From Oscillospiraceae bacterium (lineage in GTDB: Bacteria; Bacillota; Clostridia; Oscillospirales; CAG-272), in the NCBI GenBank assembly GCA_015063845.1, contig SVTJ01000008.1, forward strand, positions 20,739 through 84,738: 64,000 nucleotides of DNA, written 5' to 3'. The notes under the pieces were generated by a model that did no database searches, had not been told where the DNA came from, and saw only the letters and a list, made by a program, of their open reading frames with translations. Of the stretch, positions 26,960-35,732 are shown one piece after another. Position 1 is the stretch's first letter; the number at the start of each line of letters is the position of its first letter. Both the position numbers and the translations under genes were made by a program.

Positions 26960-27232
26960 ATGGATATTATAATTTTCGTTGTGAAGCACACAGTAATTGT
27001 TTTGCTGTCGGTAGTGGAGATAGCGATGCTGGTCAGAGCCGTGCTTTCGTGGTTTCCTATTGACGGTAACAAATTTACCGAGCTTTTGTTTGCGATAACC
27101 GAGCCATTTATACACCCGATAAGAGTACTGTTTATAAAAATGAATTGGTTTCAGGGCTTACCGATAGACATTTCCTTCCTCGTAGCATACATTCTCATTT
27201 CTGTCGTTTTGACCGTATTGCCGATGATATGA
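26960..27232 (+). CDS. YggT-family membrane protein
   Basis: The 90-residue protein has two hydrophobic spans: about residues 3-28 (IIIFVVKHTVIVLLSVVEIAMLVRAVL) and about 68-90, separated by the family loop SWFPIDGNKF...EPFIHPIR. YggT/YlmG proteins follow SepF in many Bacillota and have been linked to nucleoid or division organisation, but their biochemical role is unsettled. AGGAGGG precedes the ATG. Its stop overlaps the start of ylmH (ATGA), so translation is coupled. Confidence 0.88.
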   Translation: MDIIIFVVKHTVIVLLSVVEIAMLVRAVLSWFPIDGNKFTELLFAITEPFIHPIRVLFIKMNWFQGLPIDISFLVAYILISVVLTVLPMI

Positions 27233-28017
27233 GTGGCGGCATAGAGCTTGATGCGCTTTATGCGCGACTTGACGACCTTTGTGAAAGAGCTGACAGAGGA
27301 GAGCTTGGTATCAGTGATTTTTTGTCTCCTGCCGAGCTTCACTATGCGAAAAAGCACTTGAGTGTAACAAAGCGAGCGTACATCTGCTTTGGCGGATACG
27401 CGGACGCAGAGAGACAGCGGATTTATTTACTTCCCGAATATCTTGAGGAAGCGCGGGATGTGAGCGTGCTTTTGGAGTACGGTCATTCCTGCGAGGTGTG
27501 TACGCTGGAGCTTGTCACCGACGGATACAGGAAGCTTACTCATCGCGACTATCTCGGCTCGCTACTCGGAATGGGTATCGAAAGAGCGGTGGTCGGCGAT
27601 ATACTCGTGTGCGGTGATGAGGGAGAAAGCGCTGTGGTGTTTTGTGACCAAAGGATAAGCGCGTATATCTGCGAGCAGCTTGCAAGGATAGCAAACGAAA
27701 AGGTGAGGGTGCGTAGAATAGAGCTTGATGCGGTCGAAGTGCCCGAGCGGAGATTTGCGCAGATATGCGACACTGTAGCCTCTCCAAGGCTTGACTGTAT
27801 AGTGGCGGCGGTTTGCTCGATGTCGAGAGAAAAGGCAAGAGAGGCTGTCGAGAGCGGAATTGTCGAGCTTGATTTTGAGCGTGAGGAGAGGGCTGACAGA
27901 ACGGTCAGCGCACCTTGTATTTTGTCGGTTCGCGGAAAAGGAAGATTTAATATAGATTCCGTTGGAGAAAAGACCAAGAAGGGAAGATACAGACTTTTGG
28001 CGCACAAGTATCTTTAA
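27229..28017 (+). CDS. YlmH-family S4-domain RNA-binding protein
   Basis: The 262-residue protein has an N-terminal ylmH domain (CFGGYADAERQRIYLLPEY) and a C-terminal S4 RNA-binding domain (about 180-255: DCIVAAVCSMSREKAREAVESGIVELDF). YlmH binds ribosome-linked RNA and has been implicated in stalled-ribosome rescue and cell division. Its ATG overlaps the yggT stop. In most Bacillota divIVA follows; here lspA follows after 23 bp instead. Confidence 0.88.
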   Translation: MSGGIELDALYARLDDLCERADRGELGISDFLSPAELHYAKKHLSVTKRAYICFGGYADAERQRIYLLPEYLEEARDVSVLLEYGHSCEVCTLELVTDGYRKLTHRDYLGSLLGMGIERAVVGDILVCGDEGESAVVFCDQRISAYICEQLARIANEKVRVRRIELDAVEVPERRFAQICDTVASPRLDCIVAAVCSMSREKAREAVESGIVELDFEREERADRTVSAPCILSVRGKGRFNIDSVGEKTKKGRYRLLAHKYL

Positions 28018-28040
28018 ACTGATAAGAATGGAGAAAAGCT

Positions 28041-28610
28041 TTGATTAGTTGGATTATCGTTATGGCGGCGCTGGTCATTATGGACCAGGTGTCAAAGCTC
28101 TTTGCGGTATATCTGCTTGCCCCTGTGGGGTCGGTAGACGTTATACCCTCAGTGCTCCGCTTTACTTACGTTGAAAACAGAGGTGCGGCGTTCGGTATGC
28201 TTGCCGACAACAGATGGGTGTTTCTTGTGATATCCACCGTTGCCATCGTCGCAATGTTGATATATTTGTGGAAATTTCGTCCCGACAGCAAGCTTGCGTG
28301 TCTTGCGATGTCTATGATAATCGCGGGCGGCGTCGGAAATATGATAGATCGCATAAGACTTGGTTACGTTGTTGATTTTATAGACTTCTGCGCGCTTGGC
28401 GAGCTTTGGCAGTGGGTATTTAATATTGCCGATGCCTGCGTATGCGTTGGCGGAGGAATACTTGTAGTGTGGCTGCTTATCTCGACCGTAAAGGAATATA
28501 AATCTGAAAGAGCGGCAAAGGTTGCTGCGGCAGGCGGCGAGAGCGAGACCATGCCCGAAAAAAGCGGGGACGAACAGACAAAGCCCAAAGATACGGATAA
28601 AGAAGATTAA
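28041..28610 (+). CDS. lspA: lipoprotein signal peptidase (signal peptidase II)
   Basis: LspA cleaves signal peptides of prolipoproteins before the lipidated cysteine. The 189-residue membrane protein has four hydrophobic spans and both catalytic aspartate regions: GGVGNMIDR and GYVVDFIDF. A TTG start at 28041 follows GGAG by about 7 bases. A charged tail of about 35 residues (GGESETMPEKSGDEQTKPK) extends beyond the normal C-terminus. It processes lipoproteins such as those at 46780 and 62002. Confidence 0.94.
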   Translation: MISWIIVMAALVIMDQVSKLFAVYLLAPVGSVDVIPSVLRFTYVENRGAAFGMLADNRWVFLVISTVAIVAMLIYLWKFRPDSKLACLAMSMIIAGGVGNMIDRIRLGYVVDFIDFCALGELWQWVFNIADACVCVGGGILVVWLLISTVKEYKSERAAKVAAAGGESETMPEKSGDEQTKPKDTDKED

Positions 28611-28630
28611 GCATTTGGAGGTGATGATAG

Positions 28631-29602
28631 ATGTCAGAGCGCCATGAGATATACGACGTGGCATTTGTTGTCACCTCTACGTCTTTCGATATAGGAAAAA
28701 GAGCGGACGCGTTCGTTGCCGAAAAGACAGAGCTTACGCGCTCTGCGGCGGCAAGACTTATAGAAAGCGCAAACGTTTTGCTTGACGGTAAGCCGATAGC
28801 AAAGAACTATAAAATGAGAGAGGGCGATACTCTCGAGATAGAGCTTCCCGAGCCCGAGACGGCTGATGCAGAGCCCGAGAATATCCCGATAGACGTCGTT
28901 TACGAGGATGAGGATATCATAGTCGTAAACAAGCCAAAGGGAATGGTCGTGCATCCCGCCGCAGGGAACAAGAACGGAACGCTTGTTAATGCTCTGCTTT
29001 ATCATTGCAAGGACAGCCTTTCAGGAATAGGAGGGGTCGTGCGCCCAGGTATCGTGCACCGAATAGATAAGGACACGGGCGGTCTGCTCGTGGTCGCAAA
29101 AAACGATGCGGCGCATCTATTTCTTGCCGAGCAGATAAAGTATCATAACGTCAGCAGAATATATTACGCGATCGCGCTCGGAAACTTCAAGGAGGACAGC
29201 GGAACGGTGAACGCCCCGATAGGCAGACACCCCGTAGACCGCAAAAAGATGGCGGTCATTCGCTCTGCGGACAAGCGAGCGAGAGAGGCGATAACGCACT
29301 GGAGCGTTGTGGAGAGATTTGGACAGTTCACGCTTATAAGGTGTGAGCTCGAAACGGGAAGGACACACCAGATACGTGTCCATATGGCGAGCATTGGGCA
29401 TCCTCTGCTCGGAGACGGGGTCTACGGCGGAGACGGTACTCAGTTTGAGGCGAGACACCGTTCTCTTATCGACGGTCAGTGTCTGTTTGCCGCAAAGCTT
29501 ATGCTCACACACCCGAGAACGGGCGAGGAGATGACGCTTGAGGCTGAGCTGCCCGAATATTTCAGTAAAGTCTTGGAGCTGTTAAGGAGAGAATTACAAT
29601 GA
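28631..29602 (+). CDS. rluD: RluA/RluD-family 23S rRNA pseudouridine synthase
   Basis: The 323-residue enzyme has an N-terminal S4 domain (about 18-85: KRADAFVAEKTELTRSAAARLIESANVLLDG) and the pseudouridine synthase core with VNKPKGMVVHPAAGN, the catalytic HRIDKDTGG (aspartate about 144) and TGRTHQIRVHMASIGHPLLGD. GGAGGTGATG precedes the ATG. Which uridines it modifies cannot be read; the lspA neighbourhood and S4 domain fit the RluD/YlyB group. Its stop overlaps the next start (ATGA). Confidence 0.93.
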   Translation: MSERHEIYDVAFVVTSTSFDIGKRADAFVAEKTELTRSAAARLIESANVLLDGKPIAKNYKMREGDTLEIELPEPETADAEPENIPIDVVYEDEDIIVVNKPKGMVVHPAAGNKNGTLVNALLYHCKDSLSGIGGVVRPGIVHRIDKDTGGLLVVAKNDAAHLFLAEQIKYHNVSRIYYAIALGNFKEDSGTVNAPIGRHPVDRKKMAVIRSADKRAREAITHWSVVERFGQFTLIRCELETGRTHQIRVHMASIGHPLLGDGVYGGDGTQFEARHRSLIDGQCLFAAKLMLTHPRTGEEMTLEAELPEYFSKVLELLRRELQ

Positions 29603-30447
29603 AAAAATTTGAGAAGATCGTAATAGCATCAGACCTTGACGGAACGTTTTTTGGTCCGAAGGCTACGCTTGTTGAACGCAATCTTAAGGCGGTGAAGTAT
29701 TTTACCGAAAACGGCGGACATTTTGCTGTTGCATCGGGAAGATTTTTCGGACACATTCTTTCAGCCTTTCCAAATGCCGCTGAGTACGTAAATATGCCGT
29801 GTGTTACCTGCAACGGAGCGGTAATATACGACTTTCAAAAGGAGCAGTTAAAGATAGTTGAGCGTGTTCCTTACGAGACAGTAAAGGAGCTTGTCGAATT
29901 TATCGCAGAAAACACGCAGGACGCGGCGTTAAGAATGACCTCGGAGCAGATAGGCTACGTCTATTCTCCGCGTGACGCACAGAGTGAGCGCGTTGCGCTT
30001 GAGATAGAGAGAGTAGGAGCGGCGGGAACGAAAATGCTTATAGCTCCGACCGAGGAGTGGAAGGAGCTCAACTTCTATCAGGCGGTTCTCAGAGCCGACA
30101 AAGAAGAGGTAGAGCTTATAAAGCCAAAGCTCCGCGAACGTTTCGACGGAAGGCTTTACGTCACCCAATCGGGCAAGGCACTGCTCGATATTCAGAGCTG
30201 GGGAGTGAATAAGGGTATCACTCTCAGAAGAATAATCAAGGATACGCTCGGTGACAACGTGATGCTTTACACCTGCGGAGACTACATAAACGACATTGAG
30301 CTTCATTCGGTGGCTGACGTAGCGGTATGCCCCGCAAACGCGCACGACGAGATAAAGGCTATGTGTGATATGTGCCTTTGCTCGAATGAGGAGGGCGTGA
30401 TAGCCGACCTTATTGAATATCTCGATAAAGAATTGGACACAAAATGA
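29599..30447 (+). CDS. Cof-type HAD phosphatase (tandem copy 1)
   Basis: The 282-residue protein has HAD motif I ASDLDGTFF (9-17), motif II around ATCNG/VTCNGAVIYD, and the C-terminal motif IV CGDYINDIEL, the Cof/class IIB arrangement with a C2 cap. Such enzymes dephosphorylate sugar phosphates or nucleotides; the substrate here is unknown. It overlaps rluD upstream and a paralogue downstream by 4 bp each, so the three are co-translated. Confidence 0.9.
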   Translation: MKKFEKIVIASDLDGTFFGPKATLVERNLKAVKYFTENGGHFAVASGRFFGHILSAFPNAAEYVNMPCVTCNGAVIYDFQKEQLKIVERVPYETVKELVEFIAENTQDAALRMTSEQIGYVYSPRDAQSERVALEIERVGAAGTKMLIAPTEEWKELNFYQAVLRADKEEVELIKPKLRERFDGRLYVTQSGKALLDIQSWGVNKGITLRRIIKDTLGDNVMLYTCGDYINDIELHSVADVAVCPANAHDEIKAMCDMCLCSNEEGVIADLIEYLDKELDTK

Positions 30448-31280
30448 AGAAATTTGAAAAGATAGTGATAGCAACCGACCTCGACGGAACGTTTTTCAGT
30501 TCCGAGGCAAGGCTGGTCGAGCGAAATCTTCGCGCGGTCAAATATTTTACCGACAACGGTGGACATTTTACGATAGCTACGGGACGTTTTCCGTACCACG
30601 TGAGATTTGTTTTTTCTAACGTTGAGGAGTACGTCAATATGCCTGCCGCTACCTGCAACGGGTCTTGTATATACGACTTCTCCAAGAACGAGGAGCTGAG
30701 CTCACGCATGATACCCTCAGAGCTTATGGTGGAGCTCGAAAGGTACGTCACGGGAGAAGAGCCGAGTGCCGCGCTGCGTGCTTCGTCTACGGAGCACTAT
30801 TTCACGTGCACTCCCGAAGGACTTAACAACCCGTACGTGCGTATGGAGTTTGATAGGATAGAGGACAGCGCAAAAACGACCTTGCCGGTAGATGAGTGGC
30901 TGGGAAAGAAGTTTTATAAGACGGTCATTCGTGCGGACGAGGAGGTCATAAACCGACTTAAGCCCAAGGTCGCCGAGCGTTTTCGCGGAAGACTGTACGT
31001 GACACAGTCGGCAAAAACGCTTATAGATATTCAGCTTGCGGGCTGTGACAAAGGAAAGGGTCTGCGTGAGCTTATCGGGAACGTACTCGGAGAAGGTTAT
31101 ACGCTGTATACCTGCGGAGACTATATCAATGACCTCGAAATGCACGCGGCTGCTGACGTGTCGGTCTGCCCTTCGAACGCGCACCCCGATGTAAAGGCAG
31201 TATGCAAGCTTTGCTTTGGCACGAACGACGACGGACTTATAGCGGACCTCGTTGAATACCTTGACAGAACAGTAGAATAA
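30444..31280 (+). CDS. Cof-type HAD phosphatase (tandem copy 2)
   Basis: The 278-residue protein is clearly a paralogue of the one upstream: both start KKFEKIVIA(S/T)DLDGTFF, share LVERNL(K/R)AVKYFT(E/D)NGGHF, MP(C/A)xTCNG, RLYVTQS and CGDYINDxE. Motif I is TDLDGTFF. The cap regions differ more, so the substrates may differ. The ATG overlaps the preceding stop, and a strong terminator follows. Confidence 0.9.
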   Translation: MKKFEKIVIATDLDGTFFSSEARLVERNLRAVKYFTDNGGHFTIATGRFPYHVRFVFSNVEEYVNMPAATCNGSCIYDFSKNEELSSRMIPSELMVELERYVTGEEPSAALRASSTEHYFTCTPEGLNNPYVRMEFDRIEDSAKTTLPVDEWLGKKFYKTVIRADEEVINRLKPKVAERFRGRLYVTQSAKTLIDIQLAGCDKGKGLRELIGNVLGEGYTLYTCGDYINDLEMHAAADVSVCPSNAHPDVKAVCKLCFGTNDDGLIADLVEYLDRTVE

Positions 31281-31286
31281 TAAAAC

Positions 31287-31315
31287 AGCCCGACTTTGGT
31301 CGGGCTTATTTTTTT
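31287..31315 (+). terminator. terminator of the sepF-rluD-HAD cluster
   Basis: AGCCCGAC (31287-31294), loop TTTG, GTCGGGCT (31299-31306), then TATTTTTTT. The T run overlaps the 3' end of the minus-strand gene at 31306. Confidence 0.9.
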
Positions 31316-32031
31316 GCGATAAGAAACAAGGGTAAGGATAGAAGCTCAGAGGCGCGGCGCGGCTCGCGAATGGCACGCCATAGCCACTCAAGCCCCGCCA
31401 CTCTGAAAAGGCGAGGGGCGCGTCGCACCTTACCCGACCATACGTCGAGTGAGCCGCCAAGCCCCATAAACAGCCTCGCTTCGGGTATGCTCGAAGCGTT
31501 TTGATATATCCACGCTTCCTGAGTGGGGAAGCCCATACATACAAAAATTATATCTGCCCCCGACAGACGTATCTTTGAAACGACGGCACGGTTTTCGTCC
31601 GAGCCGAAACGCTTGTCAAAATATCCGTGCTGAGTTCCCGCTATTCTGAGCTTTGGCAAGGCTTTTTTTAGCCTTGCCGCCGCCCTCTCGGCAACGCCTC
31701 GCTCAGCTCCCAGCAAAAAGACCGAAAGACCGTTTTTTTCTGCAAACCGAAGTATCCATTCTGCGGTGTCGATGCCCGTTATCCTTTCGCAGTCGCCGTA
31801 TCCGCGCAGACGGTAGGCAAGGCAAACGCCCGCTCCGTCGGGCAACAGCAGCTCTGCACTGTTCAAAAGCTTTCTAAGACGGCTGTCGCGCGACGCCTTG
31901 TGTAAAATAAGAGAATTCGGGGTGAACACCCGAGCTCCGTTTTTTTCTTTGAGAAATGCGCGGATCCTGTGTCTTGCGTCCGCTTTTTTGCACGTGTCGA
32001 TACGCACGCCCGCGATAGCCTTGCTTTCCAT
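31306..32031 (-). CDS. WecG/TagA/CpsF-family glycosyltransferase
   Basis: These membrane-associated enzymes add N-acetylmannosamine (or a related sugar) to undecaprenyl-linked GlcNAc in teichoic acid or exopolysaccharide synthesis. The 241-residue protein shows TPNSLILHKA, LLPDGAGVCLAYRLRG, RITGIDTAEWI, FLLGAERGVAERAA and the C-terminal MGLGGSLDVWSGKVRRAPRLFRVAGLEWLWR typical of the family. GGAGAG precedes the ATG. It stands alone between two plus-strand units, so its pathway partners are elsewhere. Confidence 0.92.
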   Translation of the reverse strand: MESKAIAGVRIDTCKKADARHRIRAFLKEKNGARVFTPNSLILHKASRDSRLRKLLNSAELLLPDGAGVCLAYRLRGYGDCERITGIDTAEWILRFAEKNGLSVFLLGAERGVAERAAARLKKALPKLRIAGTQHGYFDKRFGSDENRAVVSKIRLSGADIIFVCMGFPTQEAWIYQNASSIPEARLFMGLGGSLDVWSGKVRRAPRLFRVAGLEWLWRAIREPRRASELLSLPLFLIAKK

Positions 32032-32092
32032 AATACTCTCCAGCCTTTTTTATTATTTTTAGCTTTTCGGTCAAAAAATATCAGGCTTGTTA

Positions 32093-32121
32093 TTGACTTT
32101 TTTTGAAATATGGATTATAAT
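32093..32121 (+). promoter_or_regulatory. proS promoter
   Basis: TTGACT (32093-32098), 17-bp spacer and TATAAT (32116-32121). The leader is about 40 bases, too short for a T-box. Confidence 0.85.
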
Positions 32122-32168
32122 ATATTATTATAATGTCAAATTATGCGAACTTTTGAAAGGAACACAAA

Positions 32169-33608
32169 ATGGCAAACGATAAGAAAATGGTTGAGCAGAT
32201 AACGTCGATGGACGTTGACTTTGCTCAGTGGTATACAGACGTTGTAAAAAAGGCGGAGCTCGTTGACTATTCGGGAGTTAAGGGCTGTATGATAATCCGC
32301 CCCTACGGCTACGCTATCTGGGAGAACATTCAGCACGATCTGGACGCGAGATTTAAAAAGCTCGGTCACGAGAACGTGTATATGCCTATGTTTATTCCCG
32401 AGAGCCTTTTGCAGAAGGAGAAGGACCATGTTGAGGGATTTGCGCCCGAGTGCGCGATAGTTACTATCGGAGGACAAAATCACCTCTCCGAGAGACTCAT
32501 CGTCCGTCCCACGTCCGAGACGCTTTTCTGCGATCACTATAAGAATATTATTCATTCCTACCGTGATCTTCCTAAGCTCTATAACCAGTGGTGTAACGTT
32601 GTAAGATGGGAAAAGACCACCCGTCCCTTCCTCCGCACGTCCGAGTTCCTCTGGCAGGAGGGTCACACCATGCACGAGAACGAGGCAGAGGCGAGAGAGG
32701 AGACCTTGCAGATGCTTAAGTGCTACGAGGACTTCTACCGTGAGACACTTGCTATTCCCGCAGTTACGGGCCGCAAGACCGAGAAGGAGAAGTTTGCGGG
32801 CGCTATGGAGACGTATACGATCGAGCCCATGATGCACAACGGCGTTGCGCTTCAGGGCGGTACGTCCCACTACTTTGGCGACGGCTTTGCAAGAGCATTC
32901 GATATCACCTATACGGACAGAGAGAATAAGATACAGTATCCTCACCAGACCTCTTGGGGCGTGTCCACGCGTATGATAGGCGCGATAATAATGACACACG
33001 GTGACGATAACGGACTTATCCTGCCTCCTAAGGTAGCTCCCATTCAGGTAGCTATAATCCCCGTTGCTCAGCACAAGGAGGGAGTTCTTGAGAAGGCAAA
33101 CGAGATCAAGGCAAAGCTTGCTGAGAAATACCGCGTGAAGCTGGACGACAGCGACAACTCTACGGGCTGGAAGTACAGCCAGTACGAGATGAAGGGTGTT
33201 CCGCTCCGTTTGGAGCTCGGTCCGCGTGACATCGAGAACAACAGCTGTGTCCTTGTCAGCCGCGTAACAAGACAGAAGACCTTCGTTTCTCTGGACAATA
33301 TCGTTGAGGAAGTGGAAAAGGCTCTTATGGCGGTACACAACGAGCTTTACGAGAGAGCGCTCAAGAACCTCAATGAAAAGATGAGTGTCGCTCACGATCA
33401 CGATGAGTTCCTTGACGTGGCACAGAACCGCCCCGGCTTTATAAAGGCTATGTGGTGCGGCGAGAGCGAGTGTGAGGATAAGCTCAAGGAGGAAACGGGC
33501 GGAGTTAAGTCTCGCTGTATTCCTTTTGTTGAGGAGCATATTGCCGATACCTGTGCTTGCTGTGGCAGACCCGCAAAGCATATGGTAGTTTGGGGCAGAC
33601 AGTATTGA
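32169..33608 (+). CDS. proS: prolyl-tRNA synthetase (eukaryote/archaeon-like short type)
   Basis: ProS charges tRNA-Pro in the cytoplasm. The 479-residue protein is the short type without the bacterial INS editing insert: class II motif 2 around [30 protein letters not shown], motif 3 with [24 protein letters not shown], an anticodon-binding domain, and a C-terminal zinc-binding region (CGESECED...CACCGRPA) ending in WGRQY, the conserved terminal tyrosine. GAAAGGA precedes the ATG. It has its own promoter and terminator. Confidence 0.96.
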   Translation: MANDKKMVEQITSMDVDFAQWYTDVVKKAELVDYSGVKGCMIIRPYGYAIWENIQHDLDARFKKLGHENVYMPMFIPESLLQKEKDHVEGFAPECAIVTIGGQNHLSERLIVRPTSETLFCDHYKNIIHSYRDLPKLYNQWCNVVRWEKTTRPFLRTSEFLWQEGHTMHENEAEAREETLQMLKCYEDFYRETLAIPAVTGRKTEKEKFAGAMETYTIEPMMHNGVALQGGTSHYFGDGFARAFDITYTDRENKIQYPHQTSWGVSTRMIGAIIMTHGDDNGLILPPKVAPIQVAIIPVAQHKEGVLEKANEIKAKLAEKYRVKLDDSDNSTGWKYSQYEMKGVPLRLELGPRDIENNSCVLVSRVTRQKTFVSLDNIVEEVEKALMAVHNELYERALKNLNEKMSVAHDHDEFLDVAQNRPGFIKAMWCGESECEDKLKEETGGVKSRCIPFVEEHIADTCACCGRPAKHMVVWGRQY

Positions 33609-33623
33609 TAAAATAACTATGAT

Positions 33624-33672
33624 AGCAAACGGCACGGTGTCACTCACGATGCCGTTTGCTTATTCTTTTGAA
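33624..33672 (+). terminator. proS terminator
   Basis: AGCAAACGGCA (33624-33634) pairs with TGCCGTTTGCT (33650-33660), followed by TATTCTTTT. Confidence 0.85.
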
Positions 33673-33683
33673 AGGAGGACGGT

Positions 33684-34820
33684 ATGAGAGTATTCGGTAT
33701 TCCGTTTAAAGAACGCATAAAAAGAATAGACCCGATACTTTTCTCGGCGTCCTTCGTTTTGTCGCTTATAAGTATCTTGACCATACTTGGCAGTGTCGAG
33801 AACTTCGGAAAGAGCAAGCTTGTGATGCAGGTGGCGATGACGGTCGTGGGTATGGTCATGGTCTTTCTGATAGCCAATATGGACTATAAGTTCTTTATCG
33901 ACAGATTTTATATTATAATGTTTCTCGGGTCGGTCTTGCTGCTTGCCGTGACGTTGCTTTTCGGCATCAGCGGAATAAATATGGAGACCGAGAACCGTAG
34001 CTGGATAACTATTCCCGTGGTGAATGTCGCCATACAGCCGTCGGAGTTCGTCAAGATAACCTTTTTGTGTACGTTCTCAAAGCATATAGATATGGTCAAG
34101 GACAAGATAAACAAGCCCCTTGTGCTGCTTGGACTTATGGCGCACGCGGGAATTATCGTGGGTCTGATCCTTTTGTCGGGCGACCTTGGCGTTGCGCTTG
34201 TGTATATAGGCATCATACTTATCATGCTGTTCTGCGCGGGACTTTCGGGCTGGTATTTTCTCGGCGCGTTTGGTGCGGTTGCGCTTGCGTTTCCGTTCCT
34301 TTGGCAGCTTCTCAAGCCGTATCAAAGAAACAGGATAATATTTGGATTTCAGCCCGAGCTTGACCCCAACGGAGTTGGCGGACAGCCTCTTATGAGTAGG
34401 GAAGTGATAGCGAGGGGCGGCTTTTTCGGAAAGGGTCTTTTCGAGGGCGGAATGTATGAGGACCTCACTGCGTCTCACACAGACTTTATATTTGCGACCG
34501 TTTGCGAGAAATTCGGATTTTTGGGCGGAGCGATAGTCGTTGTCGCTCTTGTCGTCTTGGCGGTCAGACTTTTCTTTCTTGGTTACAGATGCAGAGAGAC
34601 GGTCGGAAAGCTTATATGCTCGGGATGCGCGGCTATGATAGTGGTGCAGAGCATAGAAAATCTTTGGATGTGTCTCGCGCTCGTTCCCGTTGTTGGAATA
34701 ACGCTTCCTTTTGTAAGCGCGGGCGGCTCGTCTCTGCTGGCAACGTACATACTCGTGGGGATAGCGCACAGCGTATCTGCTCAGGAGAAAAAATACTATT
34801 TCAGTGCCTCGCTTGAATAA
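33684..34820 (+). CDS. SEDS-family peptidoglycan polymerase, RodA-like
   Basis: The 378-residue membrane protein has about ten hydrophobic spans and the SEDS blocks IQPSEFVKI, SGDLGVALVYIGI, QRNRIIFGFQPELDPNG and HTDFIFATVCEKFGFLGG. SEDS proteins polymerise lipid II glycan strands with a partner class B PBP. HTDFIF leans towards RodA/MrdB rather than FtsW, but SpoVE cannot be excluded, and no PBP or mreBCD gene is adjacent. GAAAGGAGGA precedes the ATG. Confidence 0.85.
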   Translation: MRVFGIPFKERIKRIDPILFSASFVLSLISILTILGSVENFGKSKLVMQVAMTVVGMVMVFLIANMDYKFFIDRFYIIMFLGSVLLLAVTLLFGISGINMETENRSWITIPVVNVAIQPSEFVKITFLCTFSKHIDMVKDKINKPLVLLGLMAHAGIIVGLILLSGDLGVALVYIGIILIMLFCAGLSGWYFLGAFGAVALAFPFLWQLLKPYQRNRIIFGFQPELDPNGVGGQPLMSREVIARGGFFGKGLFEGGMYEDLTASHTDFIFATVCEKFGFLGGAIVVVALVVLAVRLFFLGYRCRETVGKLICSGCAAMIVVQSIENLWMCLALVPVVGITLPFVSAGGSSLLATYILVGIAHSVSAQEKKYYFSASLE

Positions 34821-34830
34821 AGCGGAGCAT

Positions 34831-34887
34831 AAAAATCCTCCCGCATAAATATAATGGATTAGAATTATATTGCGGGAGGATATTTTT
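34831..34887 (+). terminator. terminator-like hairpin enclosing the next gene's ribosome-binding site
   Basis: ATCCTCCCGCA (34835-34845) pairs with TGCGGGAGGAT (34871-34881), with an inner stem ATATAAT/ATTATAT and a TATTTTT tail. It can end the RodA-like transcript. The 3' arm contains GGGAGGA, the only ribosome-binding site of the gene at 34888, so the fold would also hide that site. Confidence 0.8.
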
Positions 34888-35364
34888 ATGTTTATCTACT
34901 CACTAAAGGCGAGCACTATAAAATTTTTTGCCGTCGTGTGTGTGGCGCTCGCGACGCTTATCACGCTTATCGCGTTTATCCCAGTAGCCTCGGGAAACGA
35001 GGCTGTGAGCACGGCGTCTGAGATCGATTACAGCGGAATAAAAACAAACGAGGACAGAATAAGATTTCTCGGGCAGTTTGGCTGGCAGGTGGGTACAGAT
35101 GCAATCGACAGCACCGAGGTCACGATACCCGAAGAATTTGATAAGGTCTTTACCGCCTATAACGAGCTGCAAAAGAGACAGGGACTTGACCTTTCCAAAT
35201 ATAAGGGCAAGAACGTGCAGCGGTATACGTACGAGATAACAAATTATGACGGCTACGATGGGAAGGTCTATGCCAATATTTTGGTGTATCGCAACAAGGT
35301 GATAGCGGCTGACGTTTGCTCGGCTGACGTGGGTGGCTTTGTTCACGGCATCGAGAGACCTTGA
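34888..35364 (+). CDS. small secreted or membrane-anchored DUF4830-like protein
   Basis: The 158-residue protein has an N-terminal hydrophobic segment (residues 10-36, FFAVVCVALATLITLIAFIPVAS) that may be a signal peptide or anchor, then a compact domain: NEDRIRFLGQFGWQV, VTIPEEFDKVFTAYNELQKRQGLDLSKYKGK, RYTYEITNY and NILVYRNKVIAADVCS. This order matches the DUF4830 family of Clostridia as I remember it; no function is known. GGGAGGA 7 bases upstream sets the ATG at 34888 and lies inside a hairpin. Confidence 0.75.
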   Translation: MFIYSLKASTIKFFAVVCVALATLITLIAFIPVASGNEAVSTASEIDYSGIKTNEDRIRFLGQFGWQVGTDAIDSTEVTIPEEFDKVFTAYNELQKRQGLDLSKYKGKNVQRYTYEITNYDGYDGKVYANILVYRNKVIAADVCSADVGGFVHGIERP

Positions 35365-35375
35365 GAAGAGAATAA

Positions 35376-35409
35376 AAACAAAACGGGACCGTTTTTTAAA
35401 CGGTCCCGT
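35376..35409 (-). terminator. rpsU terminator
   Basis: ACGGGACCGTTT (35383-35394) and AAACGGTCCCGT (35398-35409) form a 12-bp stem; on the minus strand it is followed by TTTTGTTTTTATT. It may also act for the plus-strand gene ending at 35364. Confidence 0.85.
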
Positions 35410-35431
35410 AGTGCATTTACGAATTACTTAA

Positions 35432-35608
35432 TTACTTGTACTTTCTCTTGCGAGCAGCTTCAGACTTTTTCTTGCGCTTTACGCTGGGCTTCTCATAGTG
35501 TTCTCTCTTGCGAAGCTCGGTAAGGACGCCGGAACGAGCCATTGCACGCTTAAAGCGACGAAGTGCGCTATCAAGAGATTCGCCTTCTTTAACTTTAATT
35601 TCTGCCAT
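35432..35608 (-). CDS. rpsU: 30S ribosomal protein S21
   Basis: The 58-residue protein matches S21: [25 protein letters not shown]..., then a lysine/arginine-rich tail ([19 protein letters not shown] in part). S21 binds the 30S subunit near the anti-Shine-Dalgarno region and helps initiation. GGGAGGGA precedes the ATG at 35608. It has its own consensus promoter and terminator, as is common for rpsU in Clostridia. Confidence 0.96.
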   Translation of the reverse strand: MAEIKVKEGESLDSALRRFKRAMARSGVLTELRKREHYEKPSVKRKKKSEAARKRKYK

Positions 35609-35662
35609 TTCTGTTTCCCTCCCTCCGCATATTGCCAGAGACAATTTCATAAATCGGATAAT

Positions 35663-35691
35663 ATTATACACTAAAACAAGACGTTTGTCAA
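35663..35691 (-). promoter_or_regulatory. rpsU promoter
   Basis: On the minus strand TTGACA (35686-35691), 17-bp spacer and TATAAT (35663-35668): consensus in both boxes. Confidence 0.9.
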
Positions 35692-35732
35692 GGACTTTTT
35701 GAAATATTGTGAGTTTTTTAGAAAGTATTGCC

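Noticed and set aside
32136..33647. 503-codon minus-strand open frame opposite proS
   Set aside because: Overlaps the whole proS gene and its promoter; product is not protein-like.
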